64,000 nt of DNA from Melieria omissa (GCA_963971225.1 OZ020267.1:51655993-51719992), one strand, 5' to 3'; shown: positions 1 to 14,103, counted from the stretch's first letter. Notes: a model not told the origin generated them from the sequence alone. Numbers and translations are program-made.

Positions 1-887
1 CACTTTAGTTGAAAAAAACTAAAACCCTACAGAAAGTATTGAAAATATTCTTTGTGTTTGAGACTTCGATTCAAAGTGTTAAAAACCGCAACGTATTCCG
101 GAAAACTTGGATGTTTAGAAATCCTCAACCAGAGAGAACTCAAAGAAGACCAACTAATATGAGGAAGTAAGTGACTATGGTCTCTGTCTACAAATATATT
201 CCTTCCCAAATCAAATATTCAAATATTTACTTTCTCTAAAATATATTAGCTTCCAGTTAAAAACACCAACGTACATTGGCCAATGTGTCGCCTCGTTCCA
301 CTTTTAAATTATTTGCTCGTTCAAGAATTGCATTGCATAAACAAAAACAACAAATATAACAACAAAAACAATGTCAGCAAATTGCCTGCATATGAACAAG
401 TGTGGAGCACAAAAACTGGGGTGGAAAATGAAAACTACAACAACAACCACAACATATTTATTGAACTTGGGAGTTGAAATTTCATCTGTGCAGTTTTGCA
501 TTTTTCTAGCCAAGGATGCTGTCGCCGCTAGCATGTTTGCATGCAACTGGTTTGGCCGCTGCTGCAAGCAAGTGGCAACACCAACAGAAGCACCGTTAGC
601 TGTAGCATTGGTAGAATTTTGCATGCTGGTAAAAGTTAACTACGAAAACCAAAGGAAGTTAACTGCTGAAATTAGTAAAAGTGAGCAAGTTGATGAATTT
701 GCATGCGGCAAACAGGGGCGGAACACGGCGAATGCTACATTGGGGCGGCATGAAGAGGCTCTGACATGAAGTTTTAGTTTTAACTTTGTAGAAAAGGAAA
801 TCTCTACGGACTAACTGGTCATGGTAAACAGCCATCGAGTAGGAGCGGAATGAAAATGAGAAACCCTTCTTCGAAGTTTGGCTGTTA
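1..887. other. No gene seen
   Basis: AT-rich sequence with CAA tracts near 340-450. Short reading frames lack protein-like content. Confidence 0.5.
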
Positions 888-1560
888 AGGGGGGGTATTC
901 TAGTCTAGAGGCTCGGTTTTGAGGTGATTTTATGGACGTTAATAAAAAAAACTGTAATCATTTCTACCATCCATGTTTTTATCAGTTTTTTTATTATCAA
1001 GTATAAAAATTTATAATAGTTGAAAAAAAAATCAAAATTGAAGCCGGCAAATTGGCCTGATTCCATTTTCCCGGTGATTTGAAACATAAAATACGGTTAA
1101 TTCCTATTAAACAAGTATGTAGAATTAGCTGACCGTAGCCGATTAAAAAAAATATTTTTGCACAAAATAGCGTCTTTCTGAAAATAAACTTAATTTTTTG
1201 CCTCCTTTTTTAACTTTGGTAATTTTTTTTAATAGTAAAAAAACAAATTACAAGAACCCCGCATCAAGCCAATTTTAATATATGGATTTTGAATTTTGGT
1301 CTTTTACCAATTTCAAGTACATCGGTGCATTAGAACTTAAGATATCATGTCAACCGTATCGAAAAAAGTAGTTTCGAGAAAAACATGTTTTAAGTTTATA
1401 TTCTCAGTTCGGACAGTCTGAGTTTTGCGTTACAAAATTGACTTTAACTCGGAAAATAATTCGAATTTCCGTAAATCCTATTCTTAAAAATCTTAATTTT
1501 GAAAAAAATGAAATTTGAAAAAAATCGATTTTTTTCGAATTTCCAGACTAGAATATCCCC
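888..1560. mobile_element. Non-coding inverted-repeat element, possibly Harbinger-like
   Basis: The ends share GGGG, then TATTCTAGTCT, in inverted orientation (890-907 and 1544-1560). TTA lies on both sides (885-887 and 1561-1563), which would be the target duplication. The interior is AT-rich and non-coding, with a TTTCGAGAAAAACATGTTT stretch near 1372. Confidence 0.55.
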
Positions 1561-3098
1561 TTATTTTAATCAAAATTAAAAATTGGCAAAACCCCAGTAT
1601 CGACACGTTTATTCTGAGAGTTTGGTATCCAAATGGTACCTAATACCGATTATATGTCCGGAAAAGTAACCAACCGACTATATTTATTTGAATTGAAAAC
1701 CAACTAAAATGGTTTTTACTATTTCTAACAATTGTTTTATTCGTATAAGTAGTTCTTGGATCGTGAAGGGCGCATAAATCCGACTGCAGACAAATCAACA
1801 ACACTTACCTTTAAATGCTTAAATGAACACAAATTTTATTGATTAAAAAATATAATGTGTAGTACAACAACCATAAAAAAAATCGGCAATGTTTTCAATT
1901 GGATAAGAAATTTGTTCGTTTTAAAAATTTTTTTTTAAGAAAATTTAAGAAACATGTATGATTTTCGCTAAAGTGAGTTTAGTCTTATTGTGTGCAACAT
2001 TCTAACTACACCTGGTCGCTTCTCGAAAACGCTCATGGCAACCCGCACTGACACTGCCCCACAGCAGCAGGCAACACTTGATGCCATCGTGCCAACATTT
2101 TCAGCAAGTTGCATAAAATATCAACACAACGCAAATTTCTCTAAACAACTACAACAGCAATAAAAACAACCGAAGCTAAAGCTGAGCAACAACCAAACTC
2201 ATTTAAAATGCATAAAATTATAAATGATGAACCTATAGATATGCCCAACGACAGCGACAGGGACAAGAAATTCGAGCAGAAAAGATGAGCTGCACCAGAG
2301 CGGGCCGGAACATGCGAGCAGAGCGAAGGAGTGAACGGTGGAGCCTGCTGCGTGCTCGAAATATTTATGAATGCGGCCAGAGCAGCCTACGAACAGAATC
2401 GATGTGGCTGAAATGCCGGAGGAGGGAAGGAGGCACAGAATTGCTGACGGTACTTGATTGGATGGTCTTCACAGCTCTCCTTGATTAAATGAAAACCTGA
2501 TTGCCGTCCAGCTGGTAGTTGATGTGGTACTTGAAGTGATTACTAATTGCCGAAGCATGAAAGGTTATTGAAGAATGAAGGGTGTAGATTGATTAAAAGT
2601 CGAAGAATGTAATTGAAATTAGAAGATTGGATAATTCTTACATATGCAAGTTGGTAGCGCTGTACTTAATTTCAGTGCCAAACTTGAGTGCAATTTGTCA
2701 ACCAATTTTCATATAACTAGCAGCTGATTGAATGAATGCATTTCAGTGGTGCATCATGATTGCAACAATAGAGCAATTTTTCGGATGAAAATTTTGCCTC
2801 AGGTTTGTGCAGCGAACGGATTTTCACTGCCAGACTCACTGCAAATGTTAGGAAAGTTAGGGAAATTTTAGGGAATCAGTTCAGTCATAAGTATGGACAT
2901 GTAAGTTGTACAAAGTGTTCAATAATGGTCGAGAAGTCAGAGGGGACAAGTTTTAAAAAGCAGAAAAAAACTGTGTTCGGTAATAAATTATAATAAATAA
3001 GGGAACTTAAAAATTTGGTTAGGAATGCTTCGTCGCCATACAAAATGGGGAAAAAAATAAAAGCAGTGCCTGTCGATAAACACGGTTTTATTTGTATA
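1561..3098. other. No gene seen
   Basis: Unique-looking AT-rich DNA with a less AT-rich patch at 2230-2480. I found no exon-like frame. Confidence 0.5.
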
Positions 3099-3699
3099 GG
3101 GTGTTTTTTTTAGAGGTATAGAACTTCGAATTGAAATAAAACACAAGAAAATCGTTTTAATGTCCATCAATTTGGCTTTATTGGAAAGATAATTTTATGC
3201 CATTAATGTTTAAATATGATTTCGGGCATGTGGCCGCCGCGGCTGGCTCGAATAAAGCCAATTCTACAGGTCCAATTTTTAACCACTTTGACAAAGCTCC
3301 AATTGCTGTGCACGGTGGCGAATCCATTCATTCGGGTCCTCTTCAACATTTTGCTCTACAGCGGCAATTGTTTCTTCGGTGCGCACTGTTCGACGTCTCT
3401 GCGGATGCGTATTATCACATAGAGTAAACGTAGTGCGAAAACGACCCATGGGTAACCGAATTAATTGCTCTGATGGACGATGTCGACCATAAAATGGACG
3501 GAGCTTGCGGTAAACTTTGCGAACTGAACCATTATTTTCGAAATAAATTTGCACGATTTGCAAGCGTTGTTCTTTTGTCAACCTGTTCATGATGAAATGG
3601 CAAACCAAACTGAACATAAATGACATTAGAGTTGCCAGATTTGACCACAAAATGCCAGTTTTATCTCTATTCGAAAAACAAACCTCTAAAAAAACACCC
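3099..3699 (-). mobile_element. Deleted DD41D-type element with different ends
   Basis: 601 bp between TA duplications (3097-3098 and 3700-3701). The inverted ends begin GGGTGTTTTTTTTAGAGGT. Inside, on the minus strand, 3279-3590 encodes the transposase N-terminus (MNRLTKEQRLQIVQ, then an HTH and RRRTVRTEETIAAVEQ). A remnant of the C-terminus (RGGHMPEIIFKH) lies at about 3204-3242. The whole catalytic core is missing. The ends and protein show it is a different lineage from the element at 27.7 kb, though the same broad family. Confidence 0.85.
3279..3590 (-). pseudogene. Truncated DD41D transposase N-terminus
   Basis: About 103 codons of the helix-turn-helix half, starting at the ATG at 3588-3590 and stopping soon after the deletion joint. 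The stretch matches the N-terminus of DD41D-family transposases (YFENNGSVRKVYRKLRPFYG). The catalytic aspartates are gone, so it is inactive as a transposase. Confidence 0.8.
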
Positions 3700-4117
3700 T
3701 ATATCTATAGAGATTTTCATCCCTCACAAAAAAAAATTCCCAAATATCTGAATCATTTTTATACCTTTAGTCTAAGTTTCAGGGTATATTTTAAAAGTTC
3801 GGGTTGCAGCTTTGCTTTCTGTTATTCATCCCGAACTACAAAATACATTCTGCTGATTTTTTTAGTAAATCTTTCTTCATATTCCAAACAAATATAGAAA
3901 GAAATCCCTGTTTATCTCTGAAAAAATATGTTTTGATTTCTTCACAACTGCTTTCACTCAATCAAAAGATGCTAATAATCTAAGTTTACTGTATCTACTT
4001 TACTTTCTGTTATCTACTTTACTTGACCGTATGTTATCGAATTGTAAAACTAAAAATTATTGCAATTTAGTGCGAAAATTTTCTCATCTACGGTGCATTG
4101 TGTATAAACCTCAATGC

Positions 4118-4558
4118 CCCGAACACATAGACGACAGCAGCGATACGACTGCATCTGTCAAAACATAGAACAAGAATGTTCGGATGTTGGAGAAGATTAT
4201 TTTGACGACTGACCACAGTTGTCGCGTGTAACTATTATCTATTTCGTAGGCGACAAAATTAAAGCAGCTGGCATCATGGTTTACTTTAAACAACAACTAC
4301 AATTTTTGTAGTATTTCAGTTAAAATTCATCACTTCTTTTAAATTGATTGTACAACAATTAAATGGATATAGACGAATGCTATATAGAGAAAGTGCACAA
4401 GCACCTTAAAATTTGGTTTTATTAGCTCAAAAATATGACTGTGATGACTCTGCTGGCGCTTTCATTGTAATCACGTAGTTGACTACACGGCGACGGTTGA
4501 AGCCGACACCATCTTGAAGATGTGTGGCCGTGTCGCTGCCGTCTTGAATGTGTTCGGG
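4118..4558. mobile_element. Inverted-repeat MITE family A, copy 1
   Basis: 441 bp. The ends are inverted versions of CCCGAACACAT, an AGACG block and CAGCGAYACG. It is non-coding. No clear target duplication, so the superfamily is not assigned. A second copy lies at 60130. Confidence 0.6.
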
Positions 4559-7500
4559 TCATAAGTACAAGTAGCCCCACTTTTTTCTTTCTTGCTAAAT
4601 AAAAAAAAAATTGAAACTTTAGCGTAAACCCGACGTTCGTTGCTACAGCTGGACCTTTGATCTGTGTGTAGCCCTAAAATTTGGATGGGGACAAAAATGC
4701 TACGCATCTTGTAAAAGGTTCATTCAATTCACTGGTGGAACGACACATAACATATAATCAAGACACTATAACAAATTTAAATCTTTTACGACATAACAAC
4801 TATTGTTTCAAGATTTTTGCTCAATCAGTCAAGTACATAGATTCCAAGTCTATAAAGGACAAAGACAGTGACAGACAAACAACTGACAAAGCTTAATTCT
4901 GATAGATAAGATAGAGGTAGAAATAGAGATAGGGATAGAGATACAGATACAGATACATATACAGATATTAACAATTCAGACCATTTTGCAATATATATTG
5001 AAAGTTTTGTGGGACATTATTAAATATTCTGTAGTTAATGATTTTTAGTTTTGTTGAAAAGTAATTCAATTCATTTTAATGATCTTTTCAGAAGTGCATA
5101 ACATTATACAATACAACAATATTCATGCATAATATACAAGAAATCGTGTAAAATATGAGATTTTTACCTTTTTTATTGTAATCAATAATGCTGTCATTTT
5201 GCAATTATTAAACCAAATCTACAACAACTTACCAAGTTGAAAACATGCAAATGTTAACTTCAAATACAAAAAATATAAATTGTATGCGTCAAATATACTA
5301 AAAAAGGCCTGAAAGGGTTAAATGTTGTGCAACGCATTGCAATTCGAATCACTTGAATGTGTGTGTGTGTGTGTAAGCATTGAAGCGCAAACACAAACAG
5401 GACGAGTGATTCTATTCATTAGTGACATGTTGAAAGTCGTTAGAGCAAAGCACCACCGAACAATGAAAATATCAAAAATGCCTGCGTCGAGACTGCAAGT
5501 TGCAAGTATTTCAACAGCAGCCAATGCCAAGCTGCATCTCAACATGCCACACAAACACAAACACACACAAACAAACTGAATGTACACAACACAAAGCCAT
5601 TGGCAGGAAGATGTGTGCAGCTGTCTGGCAATGAAGGAAATTGTTGGTTTAATTGCGAATTTTATATTGTCAAAAATTTATAAGGCGCAAATATATTTGC
5701 CGTCTGCCAGCTCGAGACTTCGTGCTGTATTCTCTGCTTCTTCTTGCTGTCCATTGCACACACGCAGTTACCGTAAATATTTGCTACAGACATGAACACA
5801 CAGACAGAAGGACGGCGTGACGCGCAAGAATTTGTGAAGAAGCAACAGTAACAGCAGCAGAAGATGTTGCTGGATTCCGTCAGCCAGACACAGCATTCGG
5901 ACACATGGTTGGTTTGGGCGCTTTGCTGTTGGCTCTTTGGGTGCTTTGGTTGTGAGTCGGTCGCCATGTCTGCTTTTCTTGCGGATGTCTTGCTTTGCCG
6001 CCTGCCTCGCCCTGAGTAAATTACTATAAACTCTTCAATTAAAATTGCAGACTTGCCGCAACTCCTGTGCGAACTGAGGGGGGACGAACCCAGACAGATA
6101 TTTTGTAAAGTTTAAAGCGCATGAAATTTTAATTCTGACCACAAATTGTCTGCTCTGCTTGCACCAAGGACACATTCGAATGTGCATTGCCACAAGGGCA
6201 AAGGATTCCGCTGTGTACAGTTTGAAGACTTGCAGACATTTCGTTTATTTAAATTTATTTTGCACGAGCTGTAAACTTTGGTGTTGGACTAAATGCACTC
6301 AAGAGCATTGCTTCTCGATGAAATATTAGAAATTTAAGAATGTGTTTTATATACAACTACCTAAAATATTCGGGATTAGATTGCAGAGTTTTATGAGAGA
6401 AAGAAAAATATTTATAAAAATTAAGAAAGAGGCTTGCGCCCACGACTTTGATTTGACTCCTTTGAGAGTTAATGCCAAAGAAGAAAGGTGCTGAAACATA
6501 TTAATTCCCCCGCTCTTTATTTAAAATGGCGTCTATGTAACTCTGGCTGATTCCGATAACATCTGCGCTCCGCTGTGAGCATCTCAACTCACTTAAATAA
6601 ATTGAAGAACAAAACTCGGGGATGTTTTGATGTTTTGCAACCCGCACCCACCACCATTTGCTGTTGGCGTAATTCGAGACAGCGCGGCGCAACTCCGGGT
6701 GGAAATGGAGGAAACTTGTTATTTTCGCATATTGCAATATCTTAGCTTGACATCAAAACTTTAGCTCGGGGTGTGCAAATGCGAACATGGCAGCCGCTAA
6801 GAAAAGGGCAGCTGGCCGATGATGTGGGCGACACTGCATGTGGGCGACGCCGGACGGAATGTCGGACGTGCAGATATTTTGACGAGAAATGGGATATAAG
6901 AGTGTGTGCCGATGTGATTATAAGAAAGCAGCAGCGCGCAAGTGACTGCACAAGTGGTCGATGCTGTGACTCGGCCGAGGGGTCGAGGTTAGTCAACGGA
7001 AAGTGTTCGACCTAAAACCAAACTGGCAGCACCCATGCAAAATGGTGCTGGCCACTAGCTGACACTACTACTGTTAGTTGTAGTTGAATGTTGTTGTTGT
7101 TGTTGTGTGTATTTGTGGGCACAGCATGACATGGTTGGGCCGTGTACATAAAAGATAATGATGTTGCCTTAAACTTTTGGGAATAAATAATAGTTTTCAG
7201 TTTTTATGTGTAGATGTATGCAAATGTGCCGTAGCTGCGTGAGTGTATGCGTGAGTGCGAGTGTATGTGTGCGTGTGTGAATGTGTGTGTGTGTTTGTTT
7301 GTGTGTGTGTGCGTTAAGGTTATTATCTTTCAAGTTCGCTGCTGTACAAATGTTATAGTTGTTTTGATGTTGCCGCTGCCAGTGTTGTTGCTGCTGTTTC
7401 TCTTACTATTGTTGCTGTATTTGAAAGTGAAGTATATGTGGCTTACGTTTCTTTATAGTGCGACCCCTCGGCGCCGTGACGCCGAGTGGTTGTAGTTTTC

Positions 7501-9340
7501 GGCACCAAGCATCCAACCAACCAAACCCAACAACAACAACAACAACAACAACAACACTAACACATTATACCGAAAAGGGACCGAGGCCTTAAGCTTATAA
7601 TTAATTGCATGTTCGGTCGAGACGAAATAATCCTTTGTTCAAAAATATCCCCAACTCTGCAACCAAATGCGAAATGCACACCCCCTCTCACACCAACCAG
7701 CTCGCCGGCCCGCTCGCATGCCAACGCGTTTCCTTCCTTTTGCGTTTCCTTCCGCCATTCCGCCCATCCGTTCGTCTGTTCGTCTGCCATTCCATTGTAA
7801 CTGCCCACCAACAGGCCGAAGCAATCCGCTTCCACTGTTGCGTAGTTTCTACTCTGTTGTTGTTTTATTGTTGTTATTTTGTAGTTTTTTCCTAGCTTGG
7901 GTCTAAATTTAGTTTCTTTTGGTTTTCATTTCAAGTCCTGCGAACTTTCCCCAAAGAGCCTCCATTTCAAAGGGCAACTCATGCCTGTCGGGCAATTTCT
8001 GGGTTCCGCCATGTGGAAAGCAGCATTTTTCTTGTAAAACTCCTCTCAGTCGCTGAGGACAGCCATCACGCTGTCAAATGTGGCTGAAAATTTGTTTCAC
8101 TTGTTTCGTTCGGTCGATGCGATGAGTACAAGTTTGACTCATCCTTGGCAGCGCCGAAATTTTGAATTTCTTTTCATCATTGCCATCGCATCATTGTGTT
8201 GCGTTGATTTTCTGTTGCGGTTGCGTGAGGTTAAAATGTTATTAAAATTGATGAATGCGCTAATTAATAAAATGAATGTGCTCCACACCGCTCTGCTACT
8301 CCTCTCCTCAATGTCCACTGGCGTATGCGAAGCTATACTCAGCCACATTGCGGGTGCACGCACATCCTTTTCGCTTCCCACTAGCTGGCAGAACGGACGC
8401 CCACTAATGCATTTAGTGATTTGATATTTTATTTGAAAATATACATAGCGCTCTTTGACCACGTAAGAATAATGAAAATTAATTATTTTGTCACTTTACG
8501 CACTCAGAAGTGAGGCGACCGGCGTAAATGCCATTTGCTCCCTTTTTACTTGTTGTTAATTTAATAATTAATGGAATTATTTGCTGAACCACTTATAAAA
8601 TATATGCTTAAATGTAGACTTTTGTCTTTCAACGAGCGTTCAACATATGAAAACCAGTGAGTTACCAGACGAGTTGCCTAGTTAAAGGATTTCATTACTT
8701 AAAACAAAAATAAACCTGGCTAATTTTTGCATTGATTTAAATCATGCATTAACATCTCTAGAATGATAGTCAAAAGAAATATTGTTTTAAAAATAGATTT
8801 TATCCATTTTTCTGAAATGACTTTGGGCCATTTCTAACATGAAACTTGAAACTTTAGCAGCTTTTTTTCTAAAAAAAAAACAACACTGAGTTTTGCCCTC
8901 AAAATATTGTAAACGAGTTTCTGTCTTATGTGAGTTTCATTTTATTTTACTACCTGAAGTTTTCGTATAACCAAAAATGTTTGATTAAGCAATGCCAATT
9001 CGAAAACCATAGCAAAGTGCATTGCAACCCTTCTGCAGCATCGTCGGCTGCATTGTCCATGGTCACGAAAGATTTGCTTACAAATCAAAGCGGTCAAAGT
9101 TTACATTCGTAGACAGTTTTCTCACACTGACGCTTTACTTAGGCATCAAAAAGATTAGCAACACAACAGCAGCAATTGAAAACTGGAAATTCTTGCTTTA
9201 AGGGTTTTCGACCCTAAGACTTGCTTTGGCGCGCAGCAACTTTCGAATCCGTATTTCATACTGCTGTACATAGGAGTATATAACATCTTTTGAAGCATTT
9301 TGAGCTTGAGAAATTCTGAATAATATCAAAGAATATAAAG
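4559..9340. other. Gene-poor stretch with simple repeats
   Basis: Contains (GT)n at 5358-5374 and 7244-7315, (CAA)n at 7530-7556, and a GC-richer patch at 6740-7015 and 7660-7800. Frames here are open by chance and carry no domain I recognise. Confidence 0.5.
4905..4975. repeat. Imperfect (GATA/GATACA)n tract
   Basis: GATAGATAAGATAGAGGTAG passing into GATACAGATACAGATACATA; a decayed simple repeat. Confidence 0.8.
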
Positions 9341-9624
9341 TGTATGGCTAGTGCGTTGGGCGGCGAGTGAAGACTCCGCGGGTTCAATACTCCGTTGCGT
9401 TAACACCGGAAAAAAAGATAAAAAACAACAATTTTTCTTTCGGCGGCTGTCCTCTCAGCAGGAAATGGCAAACCTCTGAGAGTAAAATTGCCTAGGAAAA
9501 AGCTCCCAACTCGCCGTTCGGAATCGGAATAAAACTGTAGGTCCGCACAACACGGTTGGTTGCGGGTAGCTAGGCCCTAGTCTCGTAATCGGTCTGTCAT
9601 GCCAGTCAAGAAGAAGAAGAAGAC
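9341..9624 (+). mobile_element. tRNA-derived SINE
   Basis: The head shows an A-box-like TATGGCTAGTGCG and a B box GGTTCAATACTCC at about 9381-9393, spaced as in tRNA-type RNA polymerase III promoters. A tRNA-unrelated body of about 200 bp follows (GGAAATGGCAAACCTCTGAG, GCTCCCAACTCGCCG), then an (AAG)n tail at 9607-9622. It does not fold into a functional tRNA. No clear target duplication was found. Confidence 0.7.
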
Positions 9625-10489
9625 ATGAACGTTAATAAGTGAAAATTCAAGTATTCAAGACTCACTCAATATAATTATTGACATATTAAATACATCAGTC
9701 TTTGGCGAGGTGTTTCATGGAATAATAAGATTATTTTAGTTCAAAAGTTCTATCTTCTTCAACTACTCATTACTAATTTCTTAAAAACAACCATTTAATG
9801 AACTGAGTAGTGTTTTTTTATAGGCACGTCAGCGTATATGGTTTGTTAGAGGCTTTGAGATGTGTGAAGAGAATCGATGACTCCAAATAGTGAGTAAATA
9901 TCTCAGGACTGAACAATTATAATCGAAAAAGTAGATCGTTATGCCTCAGCTCTTCCTGCTTTGAATGCCTAGCAGTTTTATAAATATAATTGAAAACTAA
10001 GGGAACTGAATGCAAATTTTAGTCTGAACTCGGTAAATCAGTATCAGATCTCTGATTCGCTGAAGGGTTCCAAACTCCGGATCATATAATTTTTATCTAT
10101 AATGCTGTGCTTAGGAATAGATGGGAGTCCATTGGGCATTACTCGCTGGACTTGAATTAGTTCTTTTGGTTTATGAAACCTGCTGTAACCAGTGGTTAGT
10201 GGTTAGCAATAAATTACTGAAGATTGCGATGCCCTAAAAACTCATTATTCACTTTTCGTTTGACAGAATTTTCTTAGTTTTCATAATTTTCATAAGATAG
10301 ATATAAGATAAGACATAAGATTATAAAAATACGTTTAACAATACAGCTTCAATTCTTTAGCGAAGGAGTTCACATATCAAAGAATGAATATGTTTCTGAT
10401 TTTCAATTGAAATGATGACTAGTATTCTTGGCAAATTCATTCAAATATCATTCCTTCGTAGTTTCTGTATATTTGGTGTGTTAAACCGT

Positions 10490-10660
10490 GAGTCATTAGG
10501 TTGTGGGATCGACCTATGCTTTCAGTAGAAAGTTGCAAACCTTTGAGCATAAACTTACAGTCTATCACAAAGTTCCCAACTTATCGCTCGAAATCGGCAT
10601 AAAACCGTATGTATCAATTCACAAACTTGAATGATCTTGCCTCGTCTTGTCATCTGTACA
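10490..10660 (+). mobile_element. Diverged SINE relic
   Basis: The body matches the SINE at 9341 in order: GTTGCAAACCTTTGAG, AAGTTCCCAACTTATCGCTC, GAAATCGGCATAAAACCGTA, then TCTTGTCATCTG. The promoter boxes are mostly lost. Confidence 0.5.
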
Positions 10661-13600
10661 AAAGATCTAATTGGTCATCTATATAAACTATAAACAATCT
10701 CAGTCTCGTCATCAGACTATCTTCATACGAAATGTTAAACATTATTTCAAATCTTGAATTAATTTGAAATGAATTGAAGATCTAAACTGATATTGATCCA
10801 TAGTATAAGATATAGTTATTGCCATATATATATGACTTTGATACTATGAGATATAGTCAGTATTATAGTAATTAACCAACGTTTTTGTTTTCAAAAAAAT
10901 ATTTTAAAACACAATTTTGAAATCGAATATAAACTGCCATAGCAAAAGAAATAAACCGCAGTCTGGTTACGATCTCTGCTTTAGTATTGAAGTTCCGACT
11001 GTTCTTAACAAACTAAACAGTATGATTTATGCTCAAAGTGTTTATTGGATTTTCTTGTTCTTGTTTTCCACACGTACTGCATAAAATCAAGTTAACGATC
11101 AAAATGGCTACTCAGCCCTTCCACTCAGTCGCATTCAACTGTTCAAAAGAAAATTTAATTAAACCTCAGCTCAATACAATTTCTGATTTATAATTTACAA
11201 CATTTAACCTTCGTTAGGCGCTTGGACAAAAACACGCACACATATGTAAACCGTACACTCATACACACACACACAAACCGATGCGAGCAGACATGCATGA
11301 AGCATTGCACTATTCATGTGTCCATATCCTTAAAGGACATGCTGTGCACAAATCACTAATTGAAAATGGCGCTGTCAACTCAACTGGTGCGATAATTGCA
11401 AATAAATGGCAAAAAGCAATACCCCACTCCTCCAAAACACACACACACACACACATAGTTTCCATACCCACTTCTTGGTCATGTTCACTCGCACACATAT
11501 TCGCACATACATACTGCACTGCGAGACATTGAAAGCATTCTAGCAGCAAATATTCGAATGTACTTTGAGTTTTGTGCCAATGACAAAGTGTACCAGCCGG
11601 AGGACGCACTGCCCGACACACAAAGACGCTGAAGCTCGACCAAGGCACGAGCCCAAGGTATGAGCGTGTAATTTACTACACCATCAAGGCCACCACCAAC
11701 GTCGAGCCGGGACCGGAGCAAGCCGACCGAGGGCACGAACAGTCTCCGGCTCCATAATGGACAACTCCTTAGTTTGGACATTTTATGTGGAAAACCACAA
11801 GAGCTGCTTCTTTATGCAGGACTTGAGTGTACCTCGAACTACAGCAACGCCAACGCCAACACCAACAACAGCAATACAAAAAATGAAGAATAAAATAAAG
11901 GACTGTAGGAAATATTTTACATGTTTTTATTAGAGCACAAAAATGTGCATGGACCCCACAACAGAAGCGGGCGAGAGGCGGCCAAAAGCAAAAAGGACAG
12001 TTGAGAGCGAATGCACGGACCACTGCTGGCACTGCACTCTGCGAAAGTCTACGTGCAGTTTCTTCTGTTTCGAACTCATACTCGAGTTGTGGGCGGCGAG
12101 CGGTGCAATGCGAGGAGAAACATAATAAATTGTAATGGCTAGAGGAGCGCAAGGACGACCGGAGGACAGGACAAAGCAAAACTTCTTAAAATTTCCAATG
12201 AATTTGCGATGAGCAGAGGCCGAGCAGACGTGGTCATGGAACGTGGAAGGGTTCAAGGATTGACGTAGTAAGTGTGTGTAGGAGGGAGAGAGCAGACTTG
12301 AAGGAGTATGAATGGTACAGTTGCCTGTTGGTCGGAAATGGAAAATTTGAAATTGTCTACATGTCCTCATGTACATAAGATGGCAAATATGTGTAATACG
12401 CTTAAAGTTTGTGTGCGTCACTAAGAGTTTTATTTGAAACGACCGTTTTCATCTTAACTGCAATTCACGATATAAAATTGAAAAAAAATCAAAGAGAGTT
12501 TCGGTAGACAACAATTTTTGCAAATCTCTCAAGACTTGGGATACCAGATGATATTCTAAGTGGTGTCAGTTTAGGTCAACAAAAAACCAAATATTTAGAA
12601 AAAAGTGATGATATTTTTATTTGAACTCAAAGTATAAACTCAACGTTTTGTTGTGTCAATAACGGGTTTTATATTATCTTTAGCCTAATTACGCCGCCTC
12701 AATGAGTGGTTGAAGAGGTTGTTTCTCTATTTCTTGAGGATTTTTGGAGCACCAGATGTAACGGTGTTGCTTGTTTACATACTAAAAGAAAATGATATAT
12801 ATCAGTTTCCCATCACTTATGTAGAGCTTTCATAACTTTAAAACCATTATATAGCTATAATTAAATTGACTGAATAGTTGTAACTCGCAAAGAAAAGCTG
12901 CACCTTACCTCATACTTGAAATCCCAAAAACTCACAGGATTCAAATTCAAACTGAGCGCATCCCGAAAGATGTCTTCTAAGATGCAAAAATTTACTTGAT
13001 TACTGTATTATCTACATGTAGTTATTTACTTAAGTCTTCGTTTACAAGTAATATTCCTAGTCTATATAAAAATAATTTTAGTTCAACGGTCGCTACATAC
13101 CTAAATAAAAACCCGGCAAGAACACGTCCTTCCTTGTGCGAGCAGCCTCTTTGCTAAGCTCGTCCTGAAGCAGTTGGCACCAGCACCAGCCAAACTGACA
13201 ACGTTCTCTACACTTTCATTTCCCCAAAAATATTGTAATAGAAATGAAAATAGAACTAAAACTGCACTGTTTTGCTTTTTATTGCTTTCAGCTTTTGAAT
13301 TGCTACCATTCTCCATTTACTTATATTTCTATTTCTATTTCGAATGCTGTATTGGCCAGTGTGGTGGCAAAATTTTCGTGAGCAAAATTGCGCATATTGT
13401 GACCAAAGCCAGTGGAATGAGGCGACAGGGCAGTGGCCAAAGGAGCTGGCCATGTCGTTTTGTTGCGGAATGTAAGTAAAAGTTCTTGAATTGCAGCAAA
13501 AAAGTCGCACAGCAAGTGAAGCGACGAGTTGATTGGACTTTGCCAAGTGTTGTGTGGTGGGGTGTGGTGCGGTGTGTTCGTCCATGGGTGGCCCATTAAA

Positions 13601-14054
13601 TTGTGGGGCTGAGCATTGGCGTAAAAGTTGTTCTTCCAAAATGTTTTGCATGCTTTTGGTCGGCATGGGTTTTTGTTACTTATTTTGGAGAAAAGTTTTC
13701 TGCTTACAAATTTCCTCTCTCTTTTGGTCTGAGAAAAGTTTCGACAATATATTTTTGGTTCAAGGAAAAGATAAGGTTTTGTGTGAAATTTAAAAATTCC
13801 TAATAGAAAAGGAGAGAGTTGGTTTAAGGGCCACGAATGAAAGATAAGAAGAAGAAAACATTAAATTCTACATCCTCAAGACTCGCAAACAATTTAAATT
13901 TGATATTTAGAAATATTAATGGATATACGGGTCCCACAATAAGCTGTAGAGTGATTTGTAGAGTTCATACCGCTTTTAGTCTTCATCAAGCTTCTTTTCA
14001 GAAAGTTTTAGTGAATTTGATCATTATTTGAACGTTTCGGAGAAGTTGGTAGTT

Positions 14055-14068
14055 TAGTAGTGGTAGTG

Positions 14069-14102
<34 letters not shown>

Positions 14103-14103
14103 G
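14055..14103. repeat. (AGT)n microsatellite
   Basis: A run of AGT triplets, imperfect at the left (TAGTGGTAGTGG), then pure. Confidence 0.9.

Noticed and set aside
371..769. 132-codon ORF
   Set aside because: Contains an ACA-repeat threonine run; the opposite strand is open as well; no domain.
9341..9420. tRNA-like A and B boxes suggesting a tRNA gene
   Set aside because: No cloverleaf or acceptor-stem pairing; the downstream body and (AAG)n tail identify a SINE.
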